A stretch of 64,000 nt of DNA from Larus michahellis (GCF_964199755.1 NC_133896.1:90752215-90816214); one strand, 5' to 3'. Counted from the first letter of the stretch, positions 1-12,226 are shown. Numbers and translations are program-made. Notes: generated from the letters alone by a model not told the origin.

Positions 1-2174
1 ACTGTCTAGGTCATTTTTGCTTTTGAAAGATTCAAGGAAATAGACAGAGATACAGAAGAAGTGGAAAAAAACCAAAGAGAAACACAGACACAGTATGAGT
101 GGGGGAGACCCTAGAAGAAAGATGTTGTTTTCATTCTTGAAATAAAACTAAAAAGCTGGAAATAACTTGTAGATCAAGGCACTAATACTATATTCAGGAA
201 CTGAATGATAGATTAAGGGACAAATTAAAACTCTAATTATGTATTTTACGAGGAGGAGGAGGATTGATGGCAAGGAATTGCTGTCTGAAAATTCAAGCAA
301 ATGACTAACGTACTTGAGAAATAGCATTTGAAACAAATGGAGAAAAGGATGTAATCTGAAGTGAAGGAAGCAAAACCGGTTGGTGAGCGAGTTCCATGCC
401 AAGTGTGACATGGAATAGGGGACAATTATCTGTTGGCACAAGCCAGGGTCCTAGAGTCCCAAGAACAGAAAGTAAATAGCTCCCCACTCCTCCCAGTTGG
501 TCAACTCCTGTGTCCAAAATTTCCTAGATCACAGAAGACAGGGAGGGGAGAGAGGGAAGAGAGGAATTGATGGAGGCTTCTTTTTCCTTGACCCTTTTAA
601 AATCTTAACACTGTTACAACAGATATGTACTGTTTTCTTGTGGTTTTCCTCTCAACTTCAGACAACAGACCTCGGTGACTAAACTGAGTGATAAGTAGAA
701 GCTGACAGCAAAACTGAGTGCATCTGTCAATTCTCTTTCACCCTCCTTGACAAACATTTTTGTTAGCACATGCCAGAGGTACTGACCTTCCTGTGGGAGA
801 CAGCATTTGCATATCTGAAGGAGCATCTCCCAAGAAATATGTATAGCACAAATTATTTCTGGTGACTATGATAAAATTTTACCTTGAAAAGGACATCTAG
901 TTTCGGGTCCCTCATCGCTTGAAGCAGACAGACCGTTAATTATGGGAGAGGAGAAAACATATTTTGTGGGTTAAGCACCTGATCATTGTATGAATTATAG
1001 GAAGGAAAGTGCATGGGTAAGGGATTTCCAATTAGGTCTTTCAGAATTAAGTAAGGGATGAGGGCAAATGTCAGGCTGCGTGTTTACACTTCAGTCTGCT
1101 GAACTGTGAAATGATACGTTATATGATGGCAAGTGGCCTAAAAAACAGAAAAGTCATTGTCTGGGACACTTAACAGCAAGGGTTTTGCAAAATCCCATGC
1201 CCAAAAGCAGTATTTGTAGGTTCATGGGTAAAAGGATGCCTAACACCAAAACAGATTAAATGAAAATATATTTTTGTTAAGCTTGAAAGAAAGGGAAGCA
1301 AAGAGAGTGAAGGACTGCAAGGATCTTCCCTGTGGTCCTGGTATTTCAATGCTGTAGACATTATCTAAGTGAAATAGCATACTGCAACTCCAGGATTGAG
1401 GAGTACAGCTCTTTCAGAGGTGGGGAATCTTTCAGGATTGGCTTTTCTAGGTATGATAGATTAGGAAATAGAAATGTTGCTCTAATAAGGAGGAGAAAGA
1501 GCTCCTCATACAATTTTTATATGAAGGTCAGCAATAATACTGTATTTTGAAAACGGAACATGGCTCACTCTTTGAGATACGAAAAAAAAACTGCACTGGA
1601 GGGGTTTGAGTCAGCAGAGCTTGACTAAGAAGGCTAAAGACGGTGTTTCAGGAAAGACAGGTCAAGAAATGGGGAAATAGTAGGGACCATGAAGAAGAAG
1701 GGGACAAATTAATGAACTGAATTGTTATTAAATTTCCCCTGTGACAGGGCAATTTGTCAGATTAATAAAACTGTGGAGAAAGCTAGGAAGCAAGCAAGCT
1801 TAATGGAATAAACTGAAGGGAGTGAGAAGGATGAGACAAGACTAAAGAGACCTCAAGTCACATAAGTGTATCCTGGAAGAATATATGCTAACTCTACAAT
1901 GTGGAACTCCCAGACACTCAGTGTTCGCTGAGATGAACTGTGTGACTGACCAAGTCTTTTCCCCAGAATTAAACTGCCTACAGAATGAACTAATCATTAG
2001 GATTCCCTTTTATTCCTACAATCTATCTTCCACTGTCACATCCAAATGGAATGTGTGTCCATGAAAAAGGCAGAAGAAGTAGGACTGGGAAGGATGTAGA
2101 GGTATTCATAAGGAATTGGCAAAAGATGTGCAGGCTGGAGGGAAAGAAAGTGAATGAAAGAGACTGAATCTTAA

Positions 2175-2188
2175 TATATATATATATA
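2175..2188. repeat. (TA)n microsatellite
   Basis: A short uninterrupted run of alternating T and A, seen directly. Confidence 0.8.
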
Positions 2189-3733
2189 TCACGATTCCTA
2201 AAAATTGTGAGGATATTGATGTCAAACTATAGCACCAGACAATAAAATGCTTCACTAATGACAGAGAAATCAGGGGTTGTTTTTATGCTATGATCCAAAG
2301 AATTATTAGAAAACAATGTGGAATATTTAATAACCAAGTACTATTTAGACAGACTGATATACCTTCTTTTCAGCATACCTTTGGCTACTACTCTGCAAAA
2401 AAATGGTATTTGAAGGTTTAACATCACTGGGCAGCAGCCCAGGACAGGTGTGAGCGGTTTTGATATTACACTGTGAGGTTGCACTCTGCCAGTTCCAACT
2501 CTGTCTGGAACACATTAAGATCAATATAATCTACAGGGACATTTGCTAAAAATGTCTGCATTTATCAAGCCTATCAAAAAAATTGTGATCAATCTTGTTC
2601 TCACACATAGGCTTTCAGAGTGGTTACGACACAGCTTGGTCAAAGTGAATAGGGGAGAAACTATAGGTGTTTTGGAGTAGACAAGGTACATTTTGGACAA
2701 GTGATACAACTAAACAGTTGAATGTAAGAAAGAAATATGGTACCAGAGAGTTCCTTTAAGATTCTGGAATAAAAAGAAAGGGGATTTTTGATGGAATCCT
2801 AATCAGCACCATCTGGTGATCCTCACTGGGATTCTCTAGGAGAAGATAGAGAGAAAAGAGTCAGGCAACACAGCACATCTAAGAACAGGTAACCACATGG
2901 CCATTGTGGTGCCAAAGTGTATTAGTGCATGGGTGAACAAACCTACTGCAGCCTGGCTCTGGTGAAAATTAATATATAGCTGAAGAAAACCAGTTTGCAG
3001 TTGCAGATAGTGTCATATCATCTATGCTTTTCCTAATTAACAGCATTTACACTTTCAGAAAGTAGGATCCAGATAACATTTTAAGGAAAAATGCCATTTT
3101 TCCAAAGTTAAGTGCAGGCAACCTAGTGCTGACTCTGAACTATAACACTCGATGCAGAAAGTGAAAATAGAAAACCAAATGTTAAAATGCTAGTTACATT
3201 GAAATACATGATAAAGCTTCCACTAATTTCATTAGAGTCAAAATTCCACCCTCCGTTTTTAGTTTCAGTCTAGTTTCTTATGCACTACTTAGAGTCATTA
3301 AAATTATTTTTACCATGACGTCTTTAAGCTGTCTACGATGCTGTCTGGCTATTCAGATTGCAGATGTATACACTGGATACCTAGCAGACAGATGGGGAAA
3401 GAAAAAAGTGGGGAAGGAGATGGTCAAATGAGTCTAAAAAAGAAAATCAGGAAAAATTAAAAATGCTGATGCGGGACATAATTCTGTAAAGTCATCCAAT
3501 GAGGGTGTAAGAAAAGATAAATAGGAAGAATCTGAATTGAAGAGGTTATATCACAGAACATCTCTGTATCAGGGGAAAAATTCGTACATAATGTACACAG
3601 AGAACCACAAAACTCAAGCATTCATATTTTCAAACACAGACAAACAGAGTTTTGGCAAGAGGCATTATTGTCTAGCATTTAGCCCTGTTTTTTTCTGATC
3701 TCAATTCTTTTCTGCATTGCCATGAGCTTATGC

Positions 3734-3751
3734 AAAAAAAAAAAAAAAAAA
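3734..3751. repeat. Poly-A tract, 18 bp
   Basis: A run of 18 A followed by a purine-rich stretch. No recognisable retroposon precedes it. Confidence 0.8.
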
Positions 3752-4979
3752 GAAAAAGGAGATAGTTTTAATAGAAATGATGGAGCTCACAAATCCTGTG
3801 ACACTGGCATGAGAAACACAGTTGATGTACCATTTACCTCTTTTCATAGACTTATAAACTTAGTATCCTTATTGGCACCAAGAGAAGTCACCAGGGATCT
3901 AGCACACTTATTTTTCCTCAAGCAGAGTGGAAATAGTATTAGCACGGCAGAATCAAGCCTTCATCACAATATCAATACTTATTTTGTTCTATAGGTATGT
4001 GGGGTGAGGGGTTTATTACTCTGTTATGTCTTTGTGCTCTGGATATGAGCAACATTTTGTGACAGGAACTAAGCTGACTAACTTCGGTAAGAAAACATGC
4101 TCTACTATTTCTTTGCTAAATAACAAAACACATTCACTCTTGGCTTTTTTGGGAAATTTTGTCGGTTAAAGATTTTGTAGGTTATACGTTCCGGGGGCAG
4201 TCAATTTCTGTGCTTGTTTCTTTTTATTTTTAAAACTTTAGGATAAGGAGGAGAGATTGAGGTGAAATAAGCCAAGAAATTTCAGAAAAATCTTGACTCA
4301 GAAAACTATCAGAGAAGTGCTAGAGCTGAGAAGTTTGTGTACATCATGCTCATTTTCAAGAGTGTTTTGTATGGGATGTTTGTGATGGGGCTGATGCTGA
4401 AGGGAGCTTCTGTCTAGCATAGCCAGAGTTTTCTACAGAATGGGGCAATAAACAGCTCTCAGCGGAAAACAGGACCTCAGCATCAGAGCAGATGATGTGT
4501 CAAAATGTGCTTGAAAATATCTCTTTAAGGGAACAGAACTTGAATTTTGGCAAAACAGGATGCGGTTTGACATATACTCAAAAAAACACATTTTGATAAC
4601 GCATCAGCCCTTCTTACCACAACACCACACCAGCCTCTCAGGATGCGGCACAGGGTGCAGCTCTCTGTTCACCGTATTACAGTTGGACAGAAATAGTGAC
4701 ACATACAGGCTTTATGAAAGCTGGTGGGTTTTTTGGCTCATGTTATCACACAATCTTCTTGTTACTGAAGTCTGCAGATGGGTTTTGCATGCGCAGCTGC
4801 TGTTTCTGTTGTGCAACACACAAAAAATGAAAGACTTGTAGGTTTGGGGGAGCTGCTGACCTGCTTTTGCAAATTAAAAAAAAAAGACAAAAACAAAAAA
4901 ACCCCAACATGTTTTTTCTAGGTATCTCAAAACAGCAAAACAAAATGATAAAAATCATATACTTGCAGAAAAATTTTGA

Positions 4980-5160
4980 TGTGAGAGGACTCTGGGCTAC
5001 CTGTTGCGACTTCATCACCATCCACATGGAAGAGCAGCAGTGGGTAATAGTCCGAGGGCCGTACCAGGCTAGGAAGTTTCCTAACGATGTCCTTAACCTG
5101 GACACCTTGCTGGAGCTTGTTCCCACTCGCTTCCACTGTGCCTCTCCAAAGGCCCCTCTG
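4980..5160. other. Unassigned open segment beside an old CR1 scrap
   Basis: This stretch is open in more than one frame on both strands, is richer in GC than the surrounding sequence, and runs directly into a degraded CR1 fragment. It may be part of an interspersed repeat. I do not recognise its product and would not call it a gene. Confidence 0.25.
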
Positions 5161-5179
5161 TTTAGGCAGCTGGAATCAT

Positions 5180-5345
5180 GTAATTAGCCAACCTTTAGCC
5201 TTCTCCTCTTAAATTGAACAAAATCAATTCCCTCAGCCTCTCCTATTATGTTTCTGCTCCAGACCCCCAATCATCTTAGTGACCCTCTGCTGGACTCTCT
5301 ACTAATTGTTGATATCTCTGCTGTACTGGGGCTGGGGCGTGGTAG
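5180..5345 (-). mobile_element. Degraded CR1 LINE fragment
   Basis: On the minus strand this resembles the CR1 segment that encodes the region after the reverse transcriptase core. The plus strand has the tell-tale order 'ccctcagcctctcctat', 'ctccagaccccc', 'gaccctctgctggactct', which occurs in better-preserved form in the CR1 copies at 26.6 and 27.1 kb. It is old and truncated at both ends. Confidence 0.45.
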
Positions 5346-5349
5346 GAGT

Positions 5350-6910
5350 GTCTATGGGCAGTAGAGGTAGCATTTAAAATACAGCCTCAGAAGTGCTTCA
5401 ACATGTTAACTGCATTCTTGCTAAAATGCAACCAAAAATGTAATTAGACCTCATTGCTGAAAGGGCTTGCTGCTTATTCATAGTCAATTGCTTTTCTGCA
5501 AAGCTGCTCCCCAGCCAGTCAGCTGATATTTAAAGGACTCAAATAAAGGTTCTTTCACCTTTTCTCCAGGGGATGTGTCTGTAATCCAATAACTTCCAAT
5601 GAAGAAATGCTGCACAATAATCACAAATTGAAATTTTCCTTTGAAGATCAGTACGTTTACCCTGAATATGTGGTAATATATCCTTTGCCCTACAGCATTT
5701 ACAATATAATTTGACATAATTCAGAATGGGATAAGAATAATCTCAGAATGTGGATGCTATGTTGAATGTTTCCATTCTACATCCTTTCTTTAAACCTTTC
5801 CAAAAGACTCTGACTGGACACATTATTATTCTTCTTTATTTCAGAACCAGCAAATTATACAGTGACTTGGACACATCACAAGACCCTGCTTAGTGCTTTC
5901 TTGCTCTAGGACAATTTAGGACAATTTGTTATATTATCATCATGCAATGTTTACACCAAAGAGTATCTCATGCTATCACTAATCCTTCTGCATCGATGAC
6001 ACTATCTGGGAGAATGATGTTGCTGGGAAGACACTGTTATGTCTTTTTGTATGAGACACAAGGCTTTTCACACCAAGCCTGAAATATTCCACCGGGAAGA
6101 GATTATATGATAAACAAAATTACATTCACATCCTGCTTGTTCATCCCTCTACGTTTTTGTTTTCAAGATAGGGATGCTTTCTGGATCAGTGTTAGTTTTA
6201 GGGCTTAGATCAAAGTCAGACAAAGATTTTGAATGAGAAACATCACAAAGTTGCCTGGGAGAAAAAAACCCTCAGAACTCACCCATAGAGAGAAGGAATA
6301 AACCAGATTAATATAAACTGTGTTGCTGCTTATTAAACTGTGAGAGAGGTATAAGCATCAGGCATAAAGAGATAGAAGTGACACACACATCATGTGTGTC
6401 ACTATGTAGCCAGAAGTAAACTGGATAGTTAGAACAATTTCTGAATAAATGGAAATCTACATGTTATTTTACCTGAATGTGAATGCATTCTAAATTGCAT
6501 ACTACATTGTACTATCTCCCTTTCCTCTTTACACCTCCAAACACATGAAACTTTTCAGGACTGTGTCTATGCACTTGCAGACCATGGTAATGGCTTCTCT
6601 TTGCAATTTTAATCCAAACTTTTGCATATTAGTTCTGTTATATCATCTTTTTTTTTTCTCATTACTATTGACAATCTTAGTTCTACAGATTTCTTGTGAT
6701 TATGGTAACCTTTCCAAGCACAGTGAAAAGCATTGTGCCTTTCACTGCTTGATAATATTCAAAGAGGAATGACAGTGCACTTATGAGACACTATATAGTA
6801 TTTCAGACTTAGACATATGTATATTTCAAGTAACTGTTATGTGTCAGGTAACAAAAAGTCTTACGGACAAATAATCTGTGGCTGTGTAGATTGCAGTTTC
6901 CATTTCCTTT
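5350..6910. other. Intergenic, nothing recognised
   Basis: AT-rich sequence without a convincing exon, RNA gene or repeat family on either strand. Confidence 0.5.
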
Positions 6911-6916
6911 ATTTAA

Positions 6917-7101
6917 TGTCTGCATTTTGTTAACAATCTTTATTGACTGTTTTGAAGAGATAGAAAATAAATGGATTGTGGAACCAGAAAGCACCTCACT
7001 GCAAGCAGGCTGCCTTAGCCACTCTAGGATAGGTCCCCTTTTGTGTCTATCTATGTCTGCACTTTGTTAACAATCTTCATGGATTGTTTTATTGAGATAG
7101 A
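6917..7101. repeat. Diverged direct repeat in the 3' flank of TRBV copy 1
   Basis: A block of about 48 bp at 6917-6964 recurs at 7054-7101, 137 bp further on, with about eight differences. Both contain the string TTTGTTAACAATCTT. The right-hand copy belongs to the TRBV unit and is found downstream of every V gene. The left-hand copy exists only here, just outside the left edge of the array. It is probably an older duplication that came before the large units. Confidence 0.65.
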
Positions 7102-7275
7102 GAGATTTCCCTGATCAGGAAAGAGGAGTTCAGCAATTCAGCTGCACTTCAAAGACCTGTTCTGAGTGGCCAACTTCTTGGCAGTACCCGGTTTGTGAAG
7201 AGGCTATTGGCCTACATACCCTTCTCCTGTGCTGAGAGCAGCTCCCCTCTGAGGGAAGGTGCTGGAAAGGAGAGA

Positions 7276-7314
7276 AGTTTATGTAAAGAGAGCGAGTGAC
7301 TTTGAAGTGTTGTG
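7276..7314 (-). other. V-type 23-RSS of TRBV copy 1
   Basis: Directly after the V exon on the minus strand lie the heptamer CACAACA (7308-7314), a spacer of exactly 23 bp (7285-7307) and the nonamer ACATAAACT (7276-7284). A 23-bp spacer is what TRBV genes carry. The heptamer keeps the essential CACA but departs from the consensus CACAGTG. The nonamer keeps the ACA..AAC pattern but carries a T inside the A run. Confidence 0.9.
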
Positions 7315-7741
7315 TCCAAACTGCTGGCACAGAAATAGACAGCTGAATGGTTCATCTTCACAGACAAAATATCCAAATGGAAGTTTGTGAGGTTTAACCG
7401 GTTAGCTTTGTATCCCGTGGGAATGTCACCCTCTTGTTCCAGATTTGCACCAATGGAATAATAAATCAATTGCATCCCCTTCCCTGGCTGCTGCAGATAC
7501 CAGTACATAGCATTGTGATTATCATTTTGACTGCATGTCAGAGTAGCTTTCTCATCTTCTTTCACCACAAGACTTGAGGTTTGGGTGATTTCAGCTCCTA
7601 TACGACAAAGCAGAACAAAAAAACACAGTAAAACAAGTAAGCTACGTTCTCCCAGCAGCAGAGCAGGTATCACGGCTCTACTGATGCCTTACGTGCTCCA
7701 AAGAAGTACATGGCCACACACCAAGCTGTCCACATCCTCAT
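7315..7741 (-). CDS. TRBV: T-cell receptor beta variable gene, copy 1
   Basis: This is a germline V gene for the beta chain of the alpha-beta T-cell receptor; after V(D)J joining it forms the antigen-binding domain. The leader exon is 7693-7741 (16 codons plus one base, starting MRMWTAWC, hydrophobic). The intron is 7598-7692 (95 bp, GT..AG, polypyrimidine acceptor, phase 1). The V exon is 7315-7597 (283 bp). Visible hallmarks are the first cysteine in LTCSQN, the core tryptophan in YWYLQQPGKG, and YFCASS carrying the second cysteine. CDR1 is NDNHNA and CDR2 is YSIGANLE. Framework 3 has two N-glycosylation sequons (NLT, NHS). The usual Asp before SAVYFC is replaced by His. I chose the start by the TATA box 41 bp upstream and the short hydrophobic leader; a longer open frame upstream runs across the TATA box. 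No stop or frameshift, so it is probably functional. Confidence 0.93.
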
Positions 7742-7781
7742 TTCTGCCTCAGCAGTCAGTGAGCATGCCCCTGGAAGGGAC

Positions 7782-7788
7782 TTATATA
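7782..7788 (-). promoter_or_regulatory. TATA box of TRBV copy 1
   Basis: TATATAA on the minus strand, 41 bp before the ATG, implies a very short 5' UTR. Further upstream lie an inverted CCAAT (ATTGG) and a CAGCTG E-box at 7837-7842. An 11-bp direct repeat, AGAGTCAAGCA, occurs twice at 7878-7899. Confidence 0.7.
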
Positions 7789-8169
7789 GGTCCATTTCAC
7801 ACGGTTCTCTTACACCAATAGCAGAGATCCCTGTAACAGCTGAATCTATGCTGAAAACCAAGCTCCTTCCTGCAAGAAGAGTCAAGCAAGAGTCAAGCAA
7901 ACTCTTTGTTTGAAGTGTTTCTGTTGAAAACACAAAGATAGTTTCCGATGGGCTCAGGTGGAAGTTTTCCTTATTGTCTCAGGCAGAGTATTGTCATACA
8001 TGGCGATTGTCTTTTGATTTACCCTTGTGTGTTTTCTTTTGCCTTTTGATATTTTGTTTCCTGAATAAAACGGAAAATATTCAGTGTAACCAAGTAAAGG
8101 ATGGTTTTTTTTTCAATGGTGACTGTTGGATTTTTCTTTGTGTACAAAGAGCATAGAGAATACGTATGC

Positions 8170-9428
8170 TCAGACCCTAATTATTTTGCTTGAGATATTT
8201 GAGATATTAGGCACTTTGTGCCAGGTGTTCTATCTGTTGCCTTGATTTTGCTTTTTCCAATCTCCAGTAACTCAGTCCTCTGCATTTGCTACTTGGCCAT
8301 GCTGTGTCTCTTACTTTCCCTCCTTTTTCTGGACTCTGCCTCTATTCCTGGGCCTCCCTCTCCCATTACCTTTCCACCTTCCTGAAAAATTAGAAGGTAA
8401 TGCTATTCCAATGGTGCTTTTTAAACATTCATCTTCCACAGAATCATTTTACCATATTTTTCCTCAGAGAGTAACTCAAAGCCCAGTAGAATGTTGAGTT
8501 TCAGCAGGTGACTAAAAAGCACTTCAGATCACGGGAATGACAGAAAGTCAGGAGATAGAACTATTAGACTGTTGTAGACTGAATATAATTGTAAGGTCAG
8601 CAGATTGAGGCAGGCTGCCGTTTGGGATACAGGTGAGGGAGAGGGAAGAAATGGATTTGTAGAAAGCACGAGAGAGGTCACTGGGGATTGGGGCCTGTGC
8701 CTAGGACACTGAGGTAGAGGGAAAGACCTAAGTCCAGTTTATCTATGGCAAATACCTCTACAGATTCTGGTCAGTTGCTCTTCTGGCTGAGGTTATAGGC
8801 CTGGATTCTTAAGTCAAATCTCCTATTCTTTTACTGTCGGTATGGGACGTTCTCAGCTTTCCCTTTTGCTCCTGGGCTTGAAAACTCCCTGGCAAGACAG
8901 TGTTTTTCCCGCCGGCATTGAATCTTTCATGCCTTCATGTGCCATCCTTGAAGTAACACGGTTAAAATTATCTCTGAGCACTCAATTAGCAGCACAAATG
9001 CTGCTAAAGCAAGCCTCACAGCTAGCCATAAGCACAACAAAGAGCGGCTGGGCTTACCGTTGGCTGAGGTCTGAAAACCAAAACCACTCCCTAGCCCAGA
9101 ACCCAGCTTACTGCCTGCCTGCCTCTGACTGTTCCCTAAAGAGGATTTATCTTGTTCTGGAACGCCTGCTAGCGCTCTCAAAACCATGTCTAACCTGTTC
9201 CACTACAGAGTTAAACAGATCAAAGGTGCCATGCCGGCTTGGTCCATGGCCACACCACGAGGTTTCTAAGCTTCCACATTTGTCTCAACAACAGTCTTGA
9301 ATGTACCTGAAGGTGCAGCCTTTTCTCGAAGCTGATTTTTTCTCTGAGACAGAGAATCCTTAGTCAAGGGTGCAAACTGTTGCAGGTACAGACCAAAATC
9401 TTTCAACCACCTCCACGCTCATCTTGTT
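8170..9428. other. Spacer of TRBV unit 1, no gene recognised
   Basis: This spacer recurs at matching positions in units 2 to 5. It contains a plus-strand open frame of 152 codons (8842-9300) and a minus-strand one of 86 codons, in all five copies. Neither resembles a protein I know. Because the copies are nearly identical, shared openness is weak evidence for coding. I found no trypsinogen-like exon here, although V-trypsinogen co-duplication is known from TRB loci. Confidence 0.5.
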
Positions 9429-9729
9429 GATTATGGAACCAGAAAGCACCTCACTGCAAGCAGGCTGCCTTAGCGACTCTAGGAGAGGTCTCCTTTTGTG
9501 TCTATCTATGTCTGCACTTTGTTAACAATCTTCATGGATTGTTTTATTGAGATAGAGAGATTTCCCTGATCAGGAAAGAGGAGTTCAGCAATTCAGCTGC
9601 ACTTCAAAACCTGTTCTGAGTGGCCAGCTTCTCGGCAGTACCCGGTTTGTGAAGAGGCTATTGGCCTACATACCCTTCTCCTGTGCTGAGAGCAGCTCCC
9701 CTCTGAGGGAAGGTGCTGGAAAGGAGAGA

Positions 9730-9768
9730 AGTTTATGTAAAGAGAGCGAGTGACTTTGAAGTGTTGTG
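9730..9768 (-). other. V-type 23-RSS of TRBV copy 2
   Basis: Heptamer CACAACA at 9762-9768, 23-bp spacer, nonamer ACATAAACT at 9730-9738. Identical to copy 1. Confidence 0.9.
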
Positions 9769-10195
9769 TCCAAACTGCTGGCACAGAAATAGACAGCTGA
9801 ATGGTTCATCTTCACAGACAAAATATCCAAATGGAAGTTTGTGAGGTTTAACCGGTTAGCTTTGTATCCCGTGGGAATGTCACCCTCTTGTTCCTGATTT
9901 GCACCAAGGGAATAATAGATCAATTGCATCCCCTTCCCTGGCTGCTGCAGATACCAGTACATATAATCGTGATTATTATTTTGACTGCATGTCAGAGTAG
10001 CTTTCTCATCTTCTTTCACCACAAGACTTGAGGTTTGGGTGATTTCAGCTCCTATAAGACAAAGCAAAACAAAAAAACACAGTAAAACAAGTAAGCTACG
10101 TTCTCCCAGCAGCAGAGCAGGTATCACGGCTCTACTGATGCCTTACGTGCTCCAAAGAAGTACATGGCCACACACCAAGCTGTCCACACCCTCAT
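9769..10195 (-). CDS. TRBV: T-cell receptor beta variable gene, copy 2
   Basis: Leader exon 10147-10195 (starts MRVWTAWC; copy 1 has MRMW), intron 10052-10146, V exon 9769-10051. CDR1 reads NNNHDY and CDR2 YSLGANQE. Against copy 1 I count about seven base changes in the V exon. Six alter residues of CDR1 or CDR2 and one is silent (Ile ATT to ATC in LIYYS). Framework residues, both cysteines, the tryptophan and the sequons are unchanged. The reading frame is intact and an RSS follows, so the gene should be usable. CDR1 residues DY occur in no other copy here. Confidence 0.93.
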
Positions 10196-10235
10196 TTCTG
10201 CCTCAGCAGTCAGTGAGCATGCCCCTGGAAGGGAC

Positions 10236-10242
10236 TTATATA
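10236..10242 (-). promoter_or_regulatory. TATA box of TRBV copy 2
   Basis: TATATAA, with the same spacing to the ATG as in copy 1. The upstream sequence is nearly identical. Confidence 0.7.
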
Positions 10243-12187
10243 GGTCCATTTCACACGGTTCTCTTACACCAATAGCAGAGATCCCTGTAACAGCTGAATC
10301 TATGCTGAAAACCAAGCTCCTTCCTGCAAGAAGAGTCAAGCAAGAGTCAAGCAAACTCTTTGTTTGAAGTGTTTCTGTTGAAAACACAAAGATAGTTTCC
10401 GATGGGCTCAGGTGGAAGTTTTCCTTATTGTCTCAGGCAGAGTGTTGTCATACATGGCGATTGTCTTTTGATTTACCCTTGTGTGTTTTCTTTTGCCTTT
10501 TGATATTTTGTTTCCTGAATAAAACGGAAAATATTCAGTGTAACCAAGTAAAGGATGGTTTTTTTTTCAATGGTGACTGTTGGATTTTTCTTTGTGTACA
10601 AAGAGCATAGAGAATACGTATGCTCAGACCCTAATTATTTTGCTTGAGATATTTGAGATATTAGGCACTTTCTGTCAGATGTTCTATCTGTTGCCTTGAT
10701 TTTGCTTTTTCCAATCTCCAGTAACTCAGTCCTCTGCATTTGCTACTTGGCCATGCTGTGTCTCTTACTTTCCCTCCTTTTTCTGGACTCTGCCTCTATT
10801 CCTGGGCCTCCCTCTCCCATTACCTTTCCACCTTCCTGAAAAATTAGAAGGTAATGCTATTCCAATGGTGCTTTTTAAACATTCATCTTCCACAGAATCA
10901 TTTTACCATATTTTTCCTCAGAGAGTAACTCAAAGCCCAGTAGAATGTTGAGTTTCAGCAGGTGACTAAAAAGCACTTCAGATCACGGGAATGACAGAAA
11001 GTCAGGAGATAGAACTATTAGACTGTTGTAGACTGAATATAATTGTAAAGTCAGCAGATTGAGGCAGGCTGCTGTTTGGGATACAGGTGAGGGAGAGGGA
11101 AGAAATGGATTTGTAGAAAGCACGAGAGAGGTCACTGGGGATTGGGGCCTGTGCCTAGGACACTGAGGTAGAGGGAAAGACCTAAGTCCAGTTTATCTAT
11201 GGCAAATACCTCTACAGATTCTGGTCAGTTGCTCTTCTGGCTGAGGTTATAGGCCTGGATTCTTAAGTCAAATCTCCTATTCTTTTACTGTCGGTATGGG
11301 ACGTTCTCAGCTTTCCCTTTTGCTCCTGGGCCTGAAAACTCCCTGGCAAGACAGTGTTTTTCCCGCCGGCATTGAATCTTTCATGCCTTCATGTGCCATC
11401 CTTGAAGTAACACGGTTAAAATTATCTCTGAGCACTCAATTAGCAGCACAAATGCTGCTAAAGCAAGCCTCACAGCTAGCCATAAGCACAACAAAGAGCG
11501 GCTCTGCTTACCGTTGGCTGAGGTCTGAAAACCAAAACCACTCCCTAGCCCAGAACCCAGCTTACTGCCTGCCTGCCCCTGACTGTTCCCTAAAGAGGAT
11601 TTATCTTGTTCTGGAACGCCTGCTAGCGCTCTCAAGACCATGTCTAACCTGTTCCACTACAGAGTTAAACAGATCAAAGGTGCCATGCCGGCTTGGTCCA
11701 TGGCCACACCACGAGGTTTCTAAGCTTACACATTTGTCTCAACAACAGTCTTGAATGTACCTGAAGGTGCAGCCTTTTCTCGAAGCTGATTTTTTCTCTG
11801 AGACAGAGAATCCTTAGTCAAGGGTGCAAACTGTTGCAGGTACAGACCAAAATCTTTCAACCACCTCCACGCTCATCTTGTTGATTGTGGAACCAGAAAG
11901 CACCTCACTGCAAGCAGGCTGCCTTAGCGACTCTAGGAGAGGTCCCCTTTTCTATCTGTCTGTGTCAGCACTTTGTTAACAATCTTCATGGATTGCTTTG
12001 CTGAGATAGAGAGAGAGATTTCCCTGATCAGGAAAGAGGAGTTCAGCAATAAGCTGCGCTTCAAAGACCTGCTCTGAGTGGCCAACTTCTCGGCAGTACC
12101 CGGTTTGTGAAGAGGCTATTGGCCTACATACCCTTCTCCTGTGCTGAGAGCAGCTCCCCTCTGAGGGAAGGTGCTGGAAAGGAGAGA

Positions 12188-12226
12188 AGTTTATGTAAAG
12201 AGAGCGAGTGACTTTGAAGTGTTGTG
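12188..12226 (-). other. V-type 23-RSS of TRBV copy 3
   Basis: Heptamer CACAACA at 12220-12226, 23-bp spacer, nonamer ACATAAACT at 12188-12196. Confidence 0.9.

Larger units (their letters stand above)
1..4860. other. Left flank, no gene recognised
   Basis: I see no immunoglobulin-fold exon, no J-type FGxG motif, no recognisable TRBC exon and no trypsinogen exon on either strand. The open frames here are short and resemble nothing I know. A TA-dinucleotide run sits near 2175-2188 and an 18-A tract at 3734-3751. By comparison with mammals, the interval between TRBC and the inverted V gene is where the TRB enhancer lies, so regulatory DNA may be present. A RUNX-type motif, TGTGGTTT, occurs at 639-646, but a single 8-mer proves nothing. 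Confidence 0.5.

Noticed and set aside
7212..7673. Reading the 153-codon continuous frame through each V gene as one unspliced protein
   Set aside because: Its first 25 residues come from the intron and its last 50 from the RSS and 3' flank. The GT..AG intron, leader exon and RSS show the true structure.
7670..7933. Longer leader frame of 87 codons upstream of the V genes
   Set aside because: The TATA box lies inside it. The short hydrophobic leader starting MR(M/V)W is the normal size for a V-gene first exon.
8842..9300. 152-codon frame in the spacer as a conserved gene
   Set aside because: The five copies are near-identical duplicates, so shared openness carries little weight. No domain or start context supports it.
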